A stretch of DNA of 40,081 bases from Bradyrhizobium pachyrhizi (lineage in GTDB: Bacteria; Pseudomonadota; Alphaproteobacteria; Rhizobiales; Xanthobacteraceae). Numbering within the stretch: position 1 is the first letter of the stretch; every line of letters starts with the position of its first letter. A program made the translations under genes and the position numbers. The notes under the pieces are model-generated. The model did no database searches, was not told the origin of the DNA, and saw only the letters and a program-made list of their open reading frames with translations. Shown in pieces: positions 32,211 to 39,622 of the stretch. The DNA lies in NCBI RefSeq assembly GCF_001189245.1, contig NZ_LFIQ01000117.1, positions 67,324 to 107,404 of the forward strand, in the 5' to 3' direction.

Positions 32211-33179
32211 CTAGACCGAAGACAACACGGCGGAAAGGCGAGACCATTCGGCCTCGCTGCCCGGCAAGCCGAGCCGCAGCCATCCCGGCTTTTGCTGGAA
32301 GACCCGCGACCAGATCTGCGCACGCGCAAGCTTCTCCTGCGCGACCAGCGCATCGTCGGTCTGGTACAGCCGGAACAGCAACGTGCCGCCGACCAGCGTC
32401 CAGCCCTGCGATCGCGCCATTGCGTCGAGCCTGACGCAGTCGTCGGCCAGCCGCGCGGCCGTGGCCTTGGCCCAGTCGTGAGCGAGCAACGCGCGCCGTC
32501 CGGTCGCAATCGCGGCGCCCGAAACCGGCCATGGGCCCGCCATCGTGGCAAGCGCGGCGATGTCCGCCTCGCTGCCGATCGCGAACCCGAGCCGCAAGCC
32601 GGCAAGTCCGTAAAACTTTCCGAAGGAGCGCAGGATCAGGAGCCCCGCGCGTCCTGCTTCCGATGCAAGGGACAGGTCAGGAACGGCATCCGCAAAACTC
32701 TCGTCGATGACGAGCCGGCCAACGCGCGGCAGCAGTGCCAGCAACTCGCGCTGGTCATGGCGTCGTCCGTCGGGATTGTTCGGGTTGACGACGACGGCAA
32801 TGTCCGCACCCGCGAGCGCGGCGAGATCGGACACCTCGGCGACGTCCCAGCCGGCGGCCGACAACACCGCGGCATACTCATTGTAGGTCGGCGCCAGAAT
32901 CCGCGCCCGCCCCAGGGGCGCCAGATGCGGCAGCAACTGAATGGCGGCCTGCGCACCGCCCATCGCCACGATCGACGCGTCGGTCGCATAGGCCTGCCGC
33001 GCGGCGTCGTGCAGCGATTCAAGATCGGATCGCGACGGCAACGCGCTCCAGTGCCGCGGCTCGACTTCGACCAAGGGATACGGCACCCGATTGATCCCGG
33101 TCGACAGGTCGATCCAGTCGTCCGCAGCGCCGCCGAAGCGCTGCCGGGCGACATCAAGATTCCCGCCGTGCTCACGCAT
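32211..33179 (-). CDS. cobD: L-threonine-O-3-phosphate decarboxylase CobD (CobC of P. denitrificans)
   Basis: This is a 322-residue PLP enzyme of the class I/II aminotransferase fold that makes (R)-1-aminopropan-2-ol phosphate, the linker between corrin ring and nucleotide loop. The PLP lysine is Lys188 in LRSFGKFYGLAGLRLG. VVVNPNNPDGR and VIDESFAD are the usual active-site motifs. I use the ATG at 33179 because AAGGAG lies 5 bases upstream; an ATG at 33194 overlaps the cbiB stop as ATGA and is possible. Its natural partner CbiB is directly upstream. Confidence 0.92.
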   Translation of the reverse strand: MREHGGNLDVARQRFGGAADDWIDLSTGINRVPYPLVEVEPRHWSALPSRSDLESLHDAARQAYATDASIVAMGGAQAAIQLLPHLAPLGRARILAPTYNEYAAVLSAAGWDVAEVSDLAALAGADIAVVVNPNNPDGRRHDQRELLALLPRVGRLVIDESFADAVPDLSLASEAGRAGLLILRSFGKFYGLAGLRLGFAIGSEADIAALATMAGPWPVSGAAIATGRRALLAHDWAKATAARLADDCVRLDAMARSQGWTLVGGTLLFRLYQTDDALVAQEKLARAQIWSRVFQQKPGWLRLGLPGSEAEWSRLSAVLSSV

Positions 33180-33190
33180 GCGCCGCTCCT

Positions 33191-34132
33191 TCATGCCAGC
33201 GCCAGGACCAGCAGCGCCCCGGCCAACAGAATCATGGCGTAGCGATAGAGTTTCAGCCCGGTGAGGACATCAGCGCCAGCCGGATCGCGCGCCCCCTCGT
33301 TCAGCCAGGGCTCATCGGCGATGTGACCTTGATAGATGCGAGGACCGCTGAGCCGCACGCCGAGCGCGCCGGCCATCGCGGCTTCCGGCCATCCGGCATT
33401 CGGCGAGCGATGCCGCTGCGCATCGCGCAACACGCATGACCACGCCTGCGAACGGTTCGGCGCGAGCAGCACGAACAGAAGCCCGGTCAGCCGCGCCGGA
33501 ATGAGATTGGCGAGATCGTCGATCCGGGCGGCCGCCCAACCAAAGGCTTCGTGCCGTTCGGTACGATGACCGATCATGGAGTCCAGCGTGTTGATCGCCT
33601 TGTAGCCAAGGATTCCCGGCAGGCCGAACAGCGCGCCCCAGAACACCGGCGCCACGATGCCGTCGGATGCATTCTCGGCGAGGCTCTCGATGGTGGCGCG
33701 CGCGATGCCGGCGTCATCGAGCATTGCCGGATCACGCCCGACAATCTGCGCAACCGCCGAACGTGCGGCCGCAATGTCGCCGGATACAAGAGGGTTGGCC
33801 ACCGCGGCGACGTGGTCATGCAGCGAGCGCACGGCAACCAGCGGCCACGTCAGCACACCGACAAGGACAACGCGCACCCATCCGGATGCGAGCACAGACT
33901 GAACGGCCCAACCGAGCCCAATCACCAGCGCGATCACCGAAACGGCGGCCGCGACGCCAGCCACGCGACGAAACGCCGGCGGATCGGAGGCGCGGTTCCA
34001 GGCGCTATCGACGAGATGGATCAGCCGGCCGAGCCAGGTCACGGGATGGCCGATGCGGGCAAACAGCCACGCCGGCCAGCCGATCAAGGCATCCATCGCC
34101 ATCGCCACCGCCATCGCTCCCGCAAAACCCAC
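33191..34132 (-). CDS. cbiB: Adenosylcobinamide-phosphate synthase CbiB
   Basis: This is an inner-membrane enzyme that joins the aminopropanol linker to adenosylcobyric acid. I start at the GTG at 34132 (313 residues) because CGAGGAGAGGG lies just upstream. The ATG at 34114 (307 residues, MAVAMAMDALIGWPAWL) is the main alternative. About four to five hydrophobic segments are visible, with RIGHPVTWLGRLIHLVD, ESLAENASDGIVAPVFWGAL and YKAINTLDSMIGHR as family motifs. It is first in a cbiB-cobD unit and divergent from cobU. Confidence 0.92.
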   Translation of the reverse strand: MGFAGAMAVAMAMDALIGWPAWLFARIGHPVTWLGRLIHLVDSAWNRASDPPAFRRVAGVAAAVSVIALVIGLGWAVQSVLASGWVRVVLVGVLTWPLVAVRSLHDHVAAVANPLVSGDIAAARSAVAQIVGRDPAMLDDAGIARATIESLAENASDGIVAPVFWGALFGLPGILGYKAINTLDSMIGHRTERHEAFGWAAARIDDLANLIPARLTGLLFVLLAPNRSQAWSCVLRDAQRHRSPNAGWPEAAMAGALGVRLSGPRIYQGHIADEPWLNEGARDPAGADVLTGLKLYRYAMILLAGALLVLALA

Positions 34133-34232
34133 TTGACCCTCTCCTCGCCGCGGTCCCCTGATGCGCAAGACATCGGCCGAGCGCAAGCCCTCCGTGACGG
34201 ATTTCGGCTTTGTCTTTCTCCGCGATTGGTGG

Positions 34233-34268
34233 TTAGAGCGTTTCCGAGCGAAGTGCGTACTGGTCGCA
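34233..34268. repeat. Partial copy of an intergenic repeat in the cobU leader
   Basis: TTAGAGCGTTTCCGAGCGAAGTG followed by GTACTGGTCGCA resembles, from memory, the start of a frequent Bradyrhizobium intergenic repeat (GAGCGTTTTCGAGCGAAGTGG...ACCGGTTCGC). It ends about 12 bp before the cobU start codon, just ahead of the ribosome binding site. Identity as a repeat needs a genome search. Confidence 0.35.
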
Positions 34269-34279
34269 CAGGAGATGAT

Positions 34280-34783
34280 ATGGCCGTCATTCTGATCACG
34301 GGGGGAGCCCGGTCCGGCAAAAGCCGGCGCGCCGAACTTCGTGCGCGCAGCTTTCCGGGACAGCCGATCTATATCGCGACCGCCGAGGCGCTCGACGCAG
34401 AAATGGATGAGCGGATCGCCAGACATCGCGCGCGGCGCGGCAGCGACTGGATCGAGCGCGAGGTGCCGCTCGATCTGGTTGAAGCGGTGTCCGGGACCGA
34501 TGGCGCTGGTGCGAGGCTGGTCGATTGCCTGACGCTCTGGCTATCCAATCTGCTGCATGCCGGGCGCGACTGGTCGCAGGAAGTGACTCGGCTGGCGGAT
34601 GCGCTGTCGCGCCAGCGCGGCCCGGTCGTGCTGGTCACCAACGAGGTCGGTCTCGGCATCGTGCCGGACAATGCATTGGCGCGGGCTTTCCGCGACGCCG
34701 CAGGAATCATGAACCAGACTATCGCCGGCATCGCGGACGAGGTTGAGTTCGTCGTTGCGGGCCTGCCGATGAAGCTTAAATGA
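34280..34783 (+). CDS. cobU: Adenosylcobinamide kinase / guanylyltransferase CobU (CobP)
   Basis: This is a 167-residue bifunctional enzyme that phosphorylates adenosylcobinamide and transfers GMP to it. The P-loop GGARSGKS is at residues 8-15. The GMP-accepting histidine is probably His49 in ERIARHRARRG, and VLVTNEVGLGIVP is the family motif. AGGAG lies 5 bases before the ATG. It opens a plus-strand series cobU-bluB-unknown-cbtB-cbtA and overlaps bluB by ATGA. Confidence 0.93.
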   Translation: MAVILITGGARSGKSRRAELRARSFPGQPIYIATAEALDAEMDERIARHRARRGSDWIEREVPLDLVEAVSGTDGAGARLVDCLTLWLSNLLHAGRDWSQEVTRLADALSRQRGPVVLVTNEVGLGIVPDNALARAFRDAAGIMNQTIAGIADEVEFVVAGLPMKLK

Positions 34784-35448
34784 AGTCCGAGATCGATCCT
34801 GCCAAAGGCCCCGCAATGGTCTCATTCGATGATACGTTTCGCCGGCAGCTGCACGAGCTGTTCGTGTGGCGGCGGGACGTGCGGCGGTTCCGAACCGATC
34901 CGCTGCCGGATGGCACGATCGAGCGGCTGATCGAGATCGCCTGCCTGTCGCCTTCGGTCGGCCTGAGCCAGCCCTGGCGGTTTGTCATTGTCGACGACGA
35001 GGCACGGCGCCGCGCTGTCATCGACGACTTCAAGGCCTGCAACGCCGATGCGCTGCGGTCCTATTCGGGCGAGCGCGCCGCAAAATATGCCGCATTGAAA
35101 TTATCAGGCCTCGAGGAGGCGCCGGGCCATCTCGCCGTGTTTGCCGAGAAGACCGACCGGATCGGCGCCGGTCTCGGCCGCGCGACGATGCCGGAGACGT
35201 CGGAATATTCCGTGGTGGCCGCGATCTGCTCGATGTGGCTTGCCGCGCGCGCCGAAGGCATCGGCATCGGCTGGGTGTCGATCCTCAATCCGGAACGCAT
35301 TCATGGCGTTCTGGAAATCCCGGACTCCTGGAAATTCATCGGCTATCTCTGCATCGGTTACCCACAGACCGAGTGCGACCGTCCGGAGCTCGAACAGGCC
35401 AAGTGGGAATCGCGGCGAGGTCCGGATGAATTCACCATCCGACGCTGA
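34780..35448 (+). CDS. bluB: 5,6-dimethylbenzimidazole synthase BluB
   Basis: This is a 222-residue flavin-destructase of the nitroreductase fold that cuts FMNH2 with oxygen to make dimethylbenzimidazole, the lower ligand of B12. WRRDVRRFRTDPLPDG near residue 30, ACLSPSVGLSQPWRFVIV and the late IGWVSIL are BluB signatures. The ATG is coupled to the cobU stop (ATGA). Its presence shows that this organism can make its own lower ligand when oxygen is available. Confidence 0.94.
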   Translation: MKSEIDPAKGPAMVSFDDTFRRQLHELFVWRRDVRRFRTDPLPDGTIERLIEIACLSPSVGLSQPWRFVIVDDEARRRAVIDDFKACNADALRSYSGERAAKYAALKLSGLEEAPGHLAVFAEKTDRIGAGLGRATMPETSEYSVVAAICSMWLAARAEGIGIGWVSILNPERIHGVLEIPDSWKFIGYLCIGYPQTECDRPELEQAKWESRRGPDEFTIRR

Positions 35449-35770
35449 CCGCCTCCCTGCCGGCGACTGCGCCCCAAGCTGTGACGCGCACTGGCGCGCC
35501 GACATCGCCTCGCTGGTCTTTCCCGTGCCGGAGCACCGCGCCATCTGCGCCGTGCATCGGGGCGCGTTTCGCACGCTGCTTGGCACCGATCCGACGGTGG
35601 ACGCATGTCTCGCCCATTTCAGGCGGTTTGAACCAGCCTTCAAGGCAGCCGCACACGCCAAGATCGAGCGCAAGCGCATTCCCCTTGGAACAAATTTGCA
35701 TCTTACCAGTCGCGACATCACCCGAAAGCTGCTAGAAGCCGATCAAATCGAATGTGGAGAACGACCATGA
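35426..35770 (+). CDS. Small unknown protein, possibly DUF1488-like
   Basis: This is a 114-residue protein starting MNSPSDADRLPAGDC. It overlaps the end of bluB by 23 bases and the start of cbtB by 4 (ATGA), so it is almost certainly translated as part of the operon. The core (LVFPVPEHRAICAVHRGAF, then AHAKIERKRIPLGTNLHLTS) resembles small DUF1488-type proteins, but I hold this loosely. It has four cysteines, no membrane segment and no signal peptide. Its setting between lower-ligand synthesis and cobalt import is the only functional clue. Confidence 0.7.
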   Translation: MNSPSDADRLPAGDCAPSCDAHWRADIASLVFPVPEHRAICAVHRGAFRTLLGTDPTVDACLAHFRRFEPAFKAAAHAKIERKRIPLGTNLHLTSRDITRKLLEADQIECGERP

Positions 35771-35979
35771 GCCAGTCCCGGACCGCGCAAACCCAGGTTA
35801 CTCAAGCTCAGGTCACGCATCTGCCAATCGCTACCCGACAGGTTGGACGGCTTGCACAGTCGTTGATGGCCATGACGCTCGGCCTGTTCATCGTCGGCGT
35901 GGTCGGCTTCTCGCACATCGACGTGATCCACAACGCCGCGCATGACGTGCGCCATTCCAACGCCTTTCCCTGCCACTGA
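35767..35979 (+). CDS. cbtB: Cobalt transporter accessory subunit CbtB
   Basis: This is a 70-residue protein with one membrane segment (LMAMTLGLFIVGVVGFSHI, about 34-52). It ends in a histidine-rich tail, HIDVIHNAAHDVRHSNAFPCH at about 50-70, the hallmark of CbtB. The tail probably binds the metal ion. CbtAB was predicted as a cobalt importer from its genomic link to B12 genes and riboswitches. The ATG overlaps the stop of the preceding gene as ATGA. Confidence 0.9.
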   Translation: MSQSRTAQTQVTQAQVTHLPIATRQVGRLAQSLMAMTLGLFIVGVVGFSHIDVIHNAAHDVRHSNAFPCH

Positions 35980-35989
35980 TCTCGTTGGC

Positions 35990-36748
35990 ATGAGCACGTT
36001 TCGCTCGATCGTCTTCTCGTCGGTCATTGCCGGGTTCATCGTCGGCCTGGTCGTCACGGCGGTCCAGCAATTCGGCACCGTTCCCCTGATCCTCAGGGCC
36101 GAGGTCTACGAGAAGGCGGCCACGCACAAGCACGAAGCCGCCGCGCCACCGCAGGCGATCCTCGTCCATGATCATGCCGATCATGATCATGGCGCGGAGG
36201 CCTGGGAGCCGCGCGATGGTTTGGAACGCAACGTCTATACCGCGGGGGCAAACATCCTGACCGCGATCGGTTTTGCGCTTCTGCTCTGCGGCTTCGTCGC
36301 GGTTCGCAGCGGCGCGACCGGCGAGCAGATGTCGTGGCATGAAGGCTTGATGTGGGGCCTCGCGGGTTTTGCCGTCTTCACCATTGCTCCGGGCCTCGGA
36401 CTGCCGCCTGAATTACCGGGCGTTCCCACCGCTCCATTGCTCTCGCGCCAGATCTGGTGGGTGACGGCGGTGCTGGCGACCGCAGCCGGCCTCGGGCTGA
36501 TCGTGTTCCGGCGCTCGGTGCCGGCCGCCATCGCCGGCGTGGTCCTGATCATGCTGCCGCATCTGATCGGCGCGCCCGAGCTGGAGCATGTCGAGACCAA
36601 CGTGCCCTCGTCGCTGTCGCACCAGTTCGTGGTCGCCGTCACGCTGACCAGTCTGGTGTTCTGGTCCCTGCTGGGCAGCCTGACGAGCGCCGCATTCGCC
36701 TATTTCGACCGGCAAGGCCCATCGCAAGGCTCATCCGCTCGCGGGTGA
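35990..36748 (+). CDS. cbtA: Cobalt transporter subunit CbtA
   Basis: This is a 252-residue membrane protein with about five hydrophobic segments, the first at residues 4-22 (FRSIVFSSVIAGFIVGLVV). A histidine-rich loop (HKHEAAAPPQ, then HDHADHDHGAEAWEPRDG) near residues 44-73 is a likely metal-binding site. The start at 35990 follows the cbtB stop by 10 bp; an in-frame ATG at 35942 would overlap cbtB and place odd residues before the first segment. It converges with the dienelactone hydrolase gene, overlapping by 18 bases. Confidence 0.9.
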   Translation: MSTFRSIVFSSVIAGFIVGLVVTAVQQFGTVPLILRAEVYEKAATHKHEAAAPPQAILVHDHADHDHGAEAWEPRDGLERNVYTAGANILTAIGFALLLCGFVAVRSGATGEQMSWHEGLMWGLAGFAVFTIAPGLGLPPELPGVPTAPLLSRQIWWVTAVLATAAGLGLIVFRRSVPAAIAGVVLIMLPHLIGAPELEHVETNVPSSLSHQFVVAVTLTSLVFWSLLGSLTSAAFAYFDRQGPSQGSSARG

Positions 36749-37558
36749 CAGCCGCTGCCTGAAAAACGCCAGGATCTCATCGCGGGCCGCGATGGTCGGC
36801 TGGCCGGCCTCGTCGATCAGATGCACGGTCACGACGCTGTGCGGTGTCGTGACGAAATTCCGGAAGAACGGCGGCACATCGCGATTCGCCGCGCTGTCGG
36901 GAAGCACCCGCCCGATGAATCGATCGCCGAGCGCCTCGCGATAGGCCGCAAAGCGCTGCGCCATGCAGAACTTGTCACCCTCAAAGCGATAGGCCAGCAC
37001 GGTCAGGTCTTCGCGCTCCAACCGCTCGCGCACCGCTTTGACTTGCTCCGGCGCGATCTCGATGCCCGCCGGATCGTTCAATGGCAATGACGGCTGCGAA
37101 AGCACCGGCGCCAGCATCGACGGCTCCAGCATCATGGTGAGCGCGAAATTGCCGGTAAAGCACATCCCGATGGCCCCGACACCGGGACCGCCGCATTCGC
37201 CATGGGCAAATCGGGCCAGCGCGCGCAGCCATTGCGTCACGGGACTGGACTGGTTTGCGGCCATCGCACGAAACTCCGCGCTGACGCAGGCGCGCTGAAA
37301 CACCGCGGCACCCTGCTCTGCGCTCGCAATAGCGCCGTCGCGACCGAACAGCGACGGCATATAGATGGTGAATCCGGCATCGCGAACCCAGCGGGCGAAG
37401 CGCGCCACATGCGGGCTGATGCCCGGCATCTCCGCCATCACGATCACCGCAGGACCTCCGCCGCCAACATGGACGGCCTTGCCGGCACCATCGAGGGTAA
37501 TCTGGCGGCGCTCGAAATCCTCGAGCGGATCGTCCTGGGTCATCGGCCGGTTCGGCAT
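36731..37558 (-). CDS. Dienelactone hydrolase family protein
   Basis: This is a 275-residue alpha/beta hydrolase. The nucleophile is probably Cys133 in IGMCFTGNFAL, as in dienelactone hydrolases (GxCxGG), with the last glycines replaced by Thr-Gly-Asn. PAVIVMAEMPGISPHVARFARW is the usual DLH start. AGGAGG lies 7 bases before the ATG at 37558. It is divergent from a GlxA-type regulator gene; the pair is a common neighbourhood. The substrate is unknown. Confidence 0.88.
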   Translation of the reverse strand: MPNRPMTQDDPLEDFERRQITLDGAGKAVHVGGGGPAVIVMAEMPGISPHVARFARWVRDAGFTIYMPSLFGRDGAIASAEQGAAVFQRACVSAEFRAMAANQSSPVTQWLRALARFAHGECGGPGVGAIGMCFTGNFALTMMLEPSMLAPVLSQPSLPLNDPAGIEIAPEQVKAVRERLEREDLTVLAYRFEGDKFCMAQRFAAYREALGDRFIGRVLPDSAANRDVPPFFRNFVTTPHSVVTVHLIDEAGQPTIAARDEILAFFRQRLSPASG

Positions 37559-37628
37559 CGGCGGTCCTCCTGATCGGGATCGGCAGCGTCTTGGCGTCAG
37601 AGTTGCGATTTTTCCACCCGGCAGCTAG

Positions 37629-37664
37629 TGTCAAAAATGACATTGATCGCGGATTTTATGACAT
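37629..37664. promoter_or_regulatory. Candidate operator upstream of the GlxA-type regulator
   Basis: TGTCA-AAAA-TGACA (37629-37642) is a perfect inverted repeat. The heptamer ATGACAT occurs at 37637-37643 and again at 37658-37664, 21 bp apart, which is two helical turns. The second copy touches the start codon at 37663. This fits binding and autoregulation by an AraC-type dimer. Confidence 0.4.
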
Positions 37665-38588
37665 GACCAGGATCGCGGTTGTCGAGATCGACGGCTGCCT
37701 CGCGTCGGCGGCCGCCATCACCCACGACGTGCTGGCCACCGCCAACCGGATCAGTACGACGAAGCGCACGCGCTTCGAGGTGACGACGCTGCGTTATGGG
37801 CCGAGGCGGCGCGCGGGCCGATTGCGCGGCGCCGACCTCGTCATCGTGCCCGGGCTCGGCTCGGCATCGGCCGATGCACTGGAGCGGAAGCTGGCGACAC
37901 CGGCATGTCGGCACGCCCGCGACATGCTGGTCACGGCGTTCGAGAGCGGCGCGATGCTCGCCGCGTCCTGCGCCAGCAGCTTCTTGCTGGCGGAGACCGG
38001 CCTGCTCGACGGCAAGCGGGCGACCACGACATGGTGGTTCGCGCCGCTGTTTCGGCAACGCTATCCGAAAGTCGAGCTGATGACGGAGCGCATGGTGGTG
38101 GCCGACTGGCCGATCGCACCGCCGGCGCGGCGATGGCGCAGATGGACCTGATGCTCGCGGTGATCGCGCGTTTCGGCAGCCCGGCGCTGGCCAAGGGCTG
38201 CGCCAATTACCTGCTGCTTGGCGAGCGGCATTCGCAGGCGCCGTTCATGGCGATCAATTATCTTGCCGGCCAGGACCCCAAGGTCGCTAGGGCCGAGAAA
38301 TGGGTGCGCAGCAACATCGCGCGCGACTTCACGATCGGGGACGTTGCCGCAGCCGTCGCGCTGGCGCCGCGGACATTTGCCAGACGGCTCGAGTCGATTT
38401 GCGGCGTGTCGCCCATTCAATTCGTGCAACGCATCAGGATCGAGACGGCGCGGTCGTTGCTCGAGACCACGCGCCTGTCGGTCGAAGAGATCGCGGGCAA
38501 GGTCGGATATGCCGAGCCCTCGACCCTCCGCCGGCTGATCCGGCGCGAAACGCGGCATTCGCCGCGGCATTTCCGCTCAGGCGGTTGA
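37663..38588 (+). pseudogene. GlxA-type AraC regulator with a frameshift
   Basis: The first frame (from 37663) codes a DJ-1/PfpI-like domain, including AASCASSFLLAETGLLDGK and TTWWFAPLFRQRYPKVE. It then loses similarity after MVVADW and stops at 38151. The next frame resumes with TAGAAMAQMDLMLAVIARFG from 38118 and ends with an AraC helix-turn-helix (VEEIAGKVGYAEPSTLRRLI) at 38588. Inserting one C near 38117 (GCACC to GCCACC) restores ...ADWPIATAGAAMAQ..., as expected for GlxA-family regulators. So this is a one-base deletion, a sequencing error or, less likely, a programmed shift. Its intact form would regulate the divergent hydrolase gene. Confidence 0.8.
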
Positions 38589-38619
38589 TCTGCAACGACG
38601 CCGCATCCGCGATGAATCA

Positions 38620-39315
38620 TCACGCCGAGAGCCACGCGAAGGCGCGGCGCAAGAATGCCGGCGCATCCTTTTCGACCGGCGTGCCATGGGCCATCAGCAC
38701 CTTTTCGGCGGGCCACGCCAGAATCCTTTGCAAGGCCGCACGCGCCGCGCGGCGGCCGGTGAAGGCAACGCGGAACTTGCGCGGCACCGACGGCTCCGGC
38801 CCGACCATCAGGTCGAGTTTTGCGATCGTCGCCCGCCAGCCGGAGACCAGTTCGTGAGGGATTTGCTGCAGCAAGTCGGTGAACAGCACGGTGCCGCTTT
38901 CGACATGGAAGAACACCACCTCCGTGGTGATCAGGTTGCCGCGCATCACCACCTGATCGATCTGTCCGACCCAGTCGAGGCTCGGCGCATCCGCGAGATC
39001 GGCATCGAAGCCGAGGTCACGGCGCCGCTTTCGCAGGCCAGGCGGGGCGTGGAGCACAGCGGCCGGATAGGCCTGCTTCCACTCGGCGAGGAACAGATGA
39101 TGCAGCGAGTTGGGCGCCACGATGTGCCTGACCTGGCCGAGTGCGTTGACGCCGGCCTGCAATTCCTCCGTCAACCGGACCGGCGACCAGATGAAAAGGC
39201 CGCCGTCCGCCAGCCTGACGACGGCCATCCGGGTCGGATAGTGAAACCCGGCGACCGCGAGGTTCGGCCCCCCGGCCATCCAGATGTCGTGGCCGAACTG
39301 CTGCAATACCGCCAT
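38620..39315 (-). CDS. DUF4336 domain protein
   Basis: This is a protein of 231 residues from the ATG at 39315 (MAVLQQFGHDIWMAGG), with AAGG about 10 bases upstream; an ATG at 39372 would add 19 residues of low-quality sequence. The start, the YPTRMAVVRL segment, HIVAPNSLHHLFLAEW and the late LMAHGTPV are as I recall DUF4336. The family looks like a distant metallo-beta-lactamase relative with the metal ligands partly kept. No signal peptide or membrane segment is seen and the function is unknown. Confidence 0.78.
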   Translation of the reverse strand: MAVLQQFGHDIWMAGGPNLAVAGFHYPTRMAVVRLADGGLFIWSPVRLTEELQAGVNALGQVRHIVAPNSLHHLFLAEWKQAYPAAVLHAPPGLRKRRRDLGFDADLADAPSLDWVGQIDQVVMRGNLITTEVVFFHVESGTVLFTDLLQQIPHELVSGWRATIAKLDLMVGPEPSVPRKFRVAFTGRRAARAALQRILAWPAEKVLMAHGTPVEKDAPAFLRRAFAWLSA

Positions 39316-39622
39316 TTGCGATGAACCTTGACCGTCGAGCGCCGCACGCTGCCGCCGGCGTTGCGGGTTCATTTACCATGCCCGGCGTGACCGGCCGCGG
39401 ACAAGGCCAATGTCGATCATCGGTTCCGATTGCGCCGCGGCCAATTGCAACGATCGGGTTTACGCAACCTTAGACGATTTGATCCAAATGTTGTGCGTGC
39501 ACGACGCGATTGGGATGAAGCGGCCGATGTCGCAAAAGTCGGACCTCGAGGGACACAGGCTGGCCTTCGCTGATGACGCCGCGCGTCACTTCGCGGCGGA
39601 TGACGCGGATCGTGGCGCTGCG
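39316..39622. other. Stretch without a confident gene
   Basis: This space of about 300 bp lies between the divergent DUF4336 and DUF2029 genes. The plus frame of the DUF2029 gene is open through at least 39410, where an ATG preceded by AAGG could start it. The encoded segment does not look like the family. I see no clear promoter box, RNA gene or repeat. Confidence 0.4.

Noticed and set aside
35449..35766. Possible cobalamin riboswitch before cbtB
   Set aside because: No B12-box or aptamer motifs are present and the region is covered by a coding frame coupled to cbtB.
36150..36200. Short repeated GATCATG units as a DNA repeat
   Set aside because: They encode the His/Asp-rich metal-binding loop of CbtA, which explains the pattern.
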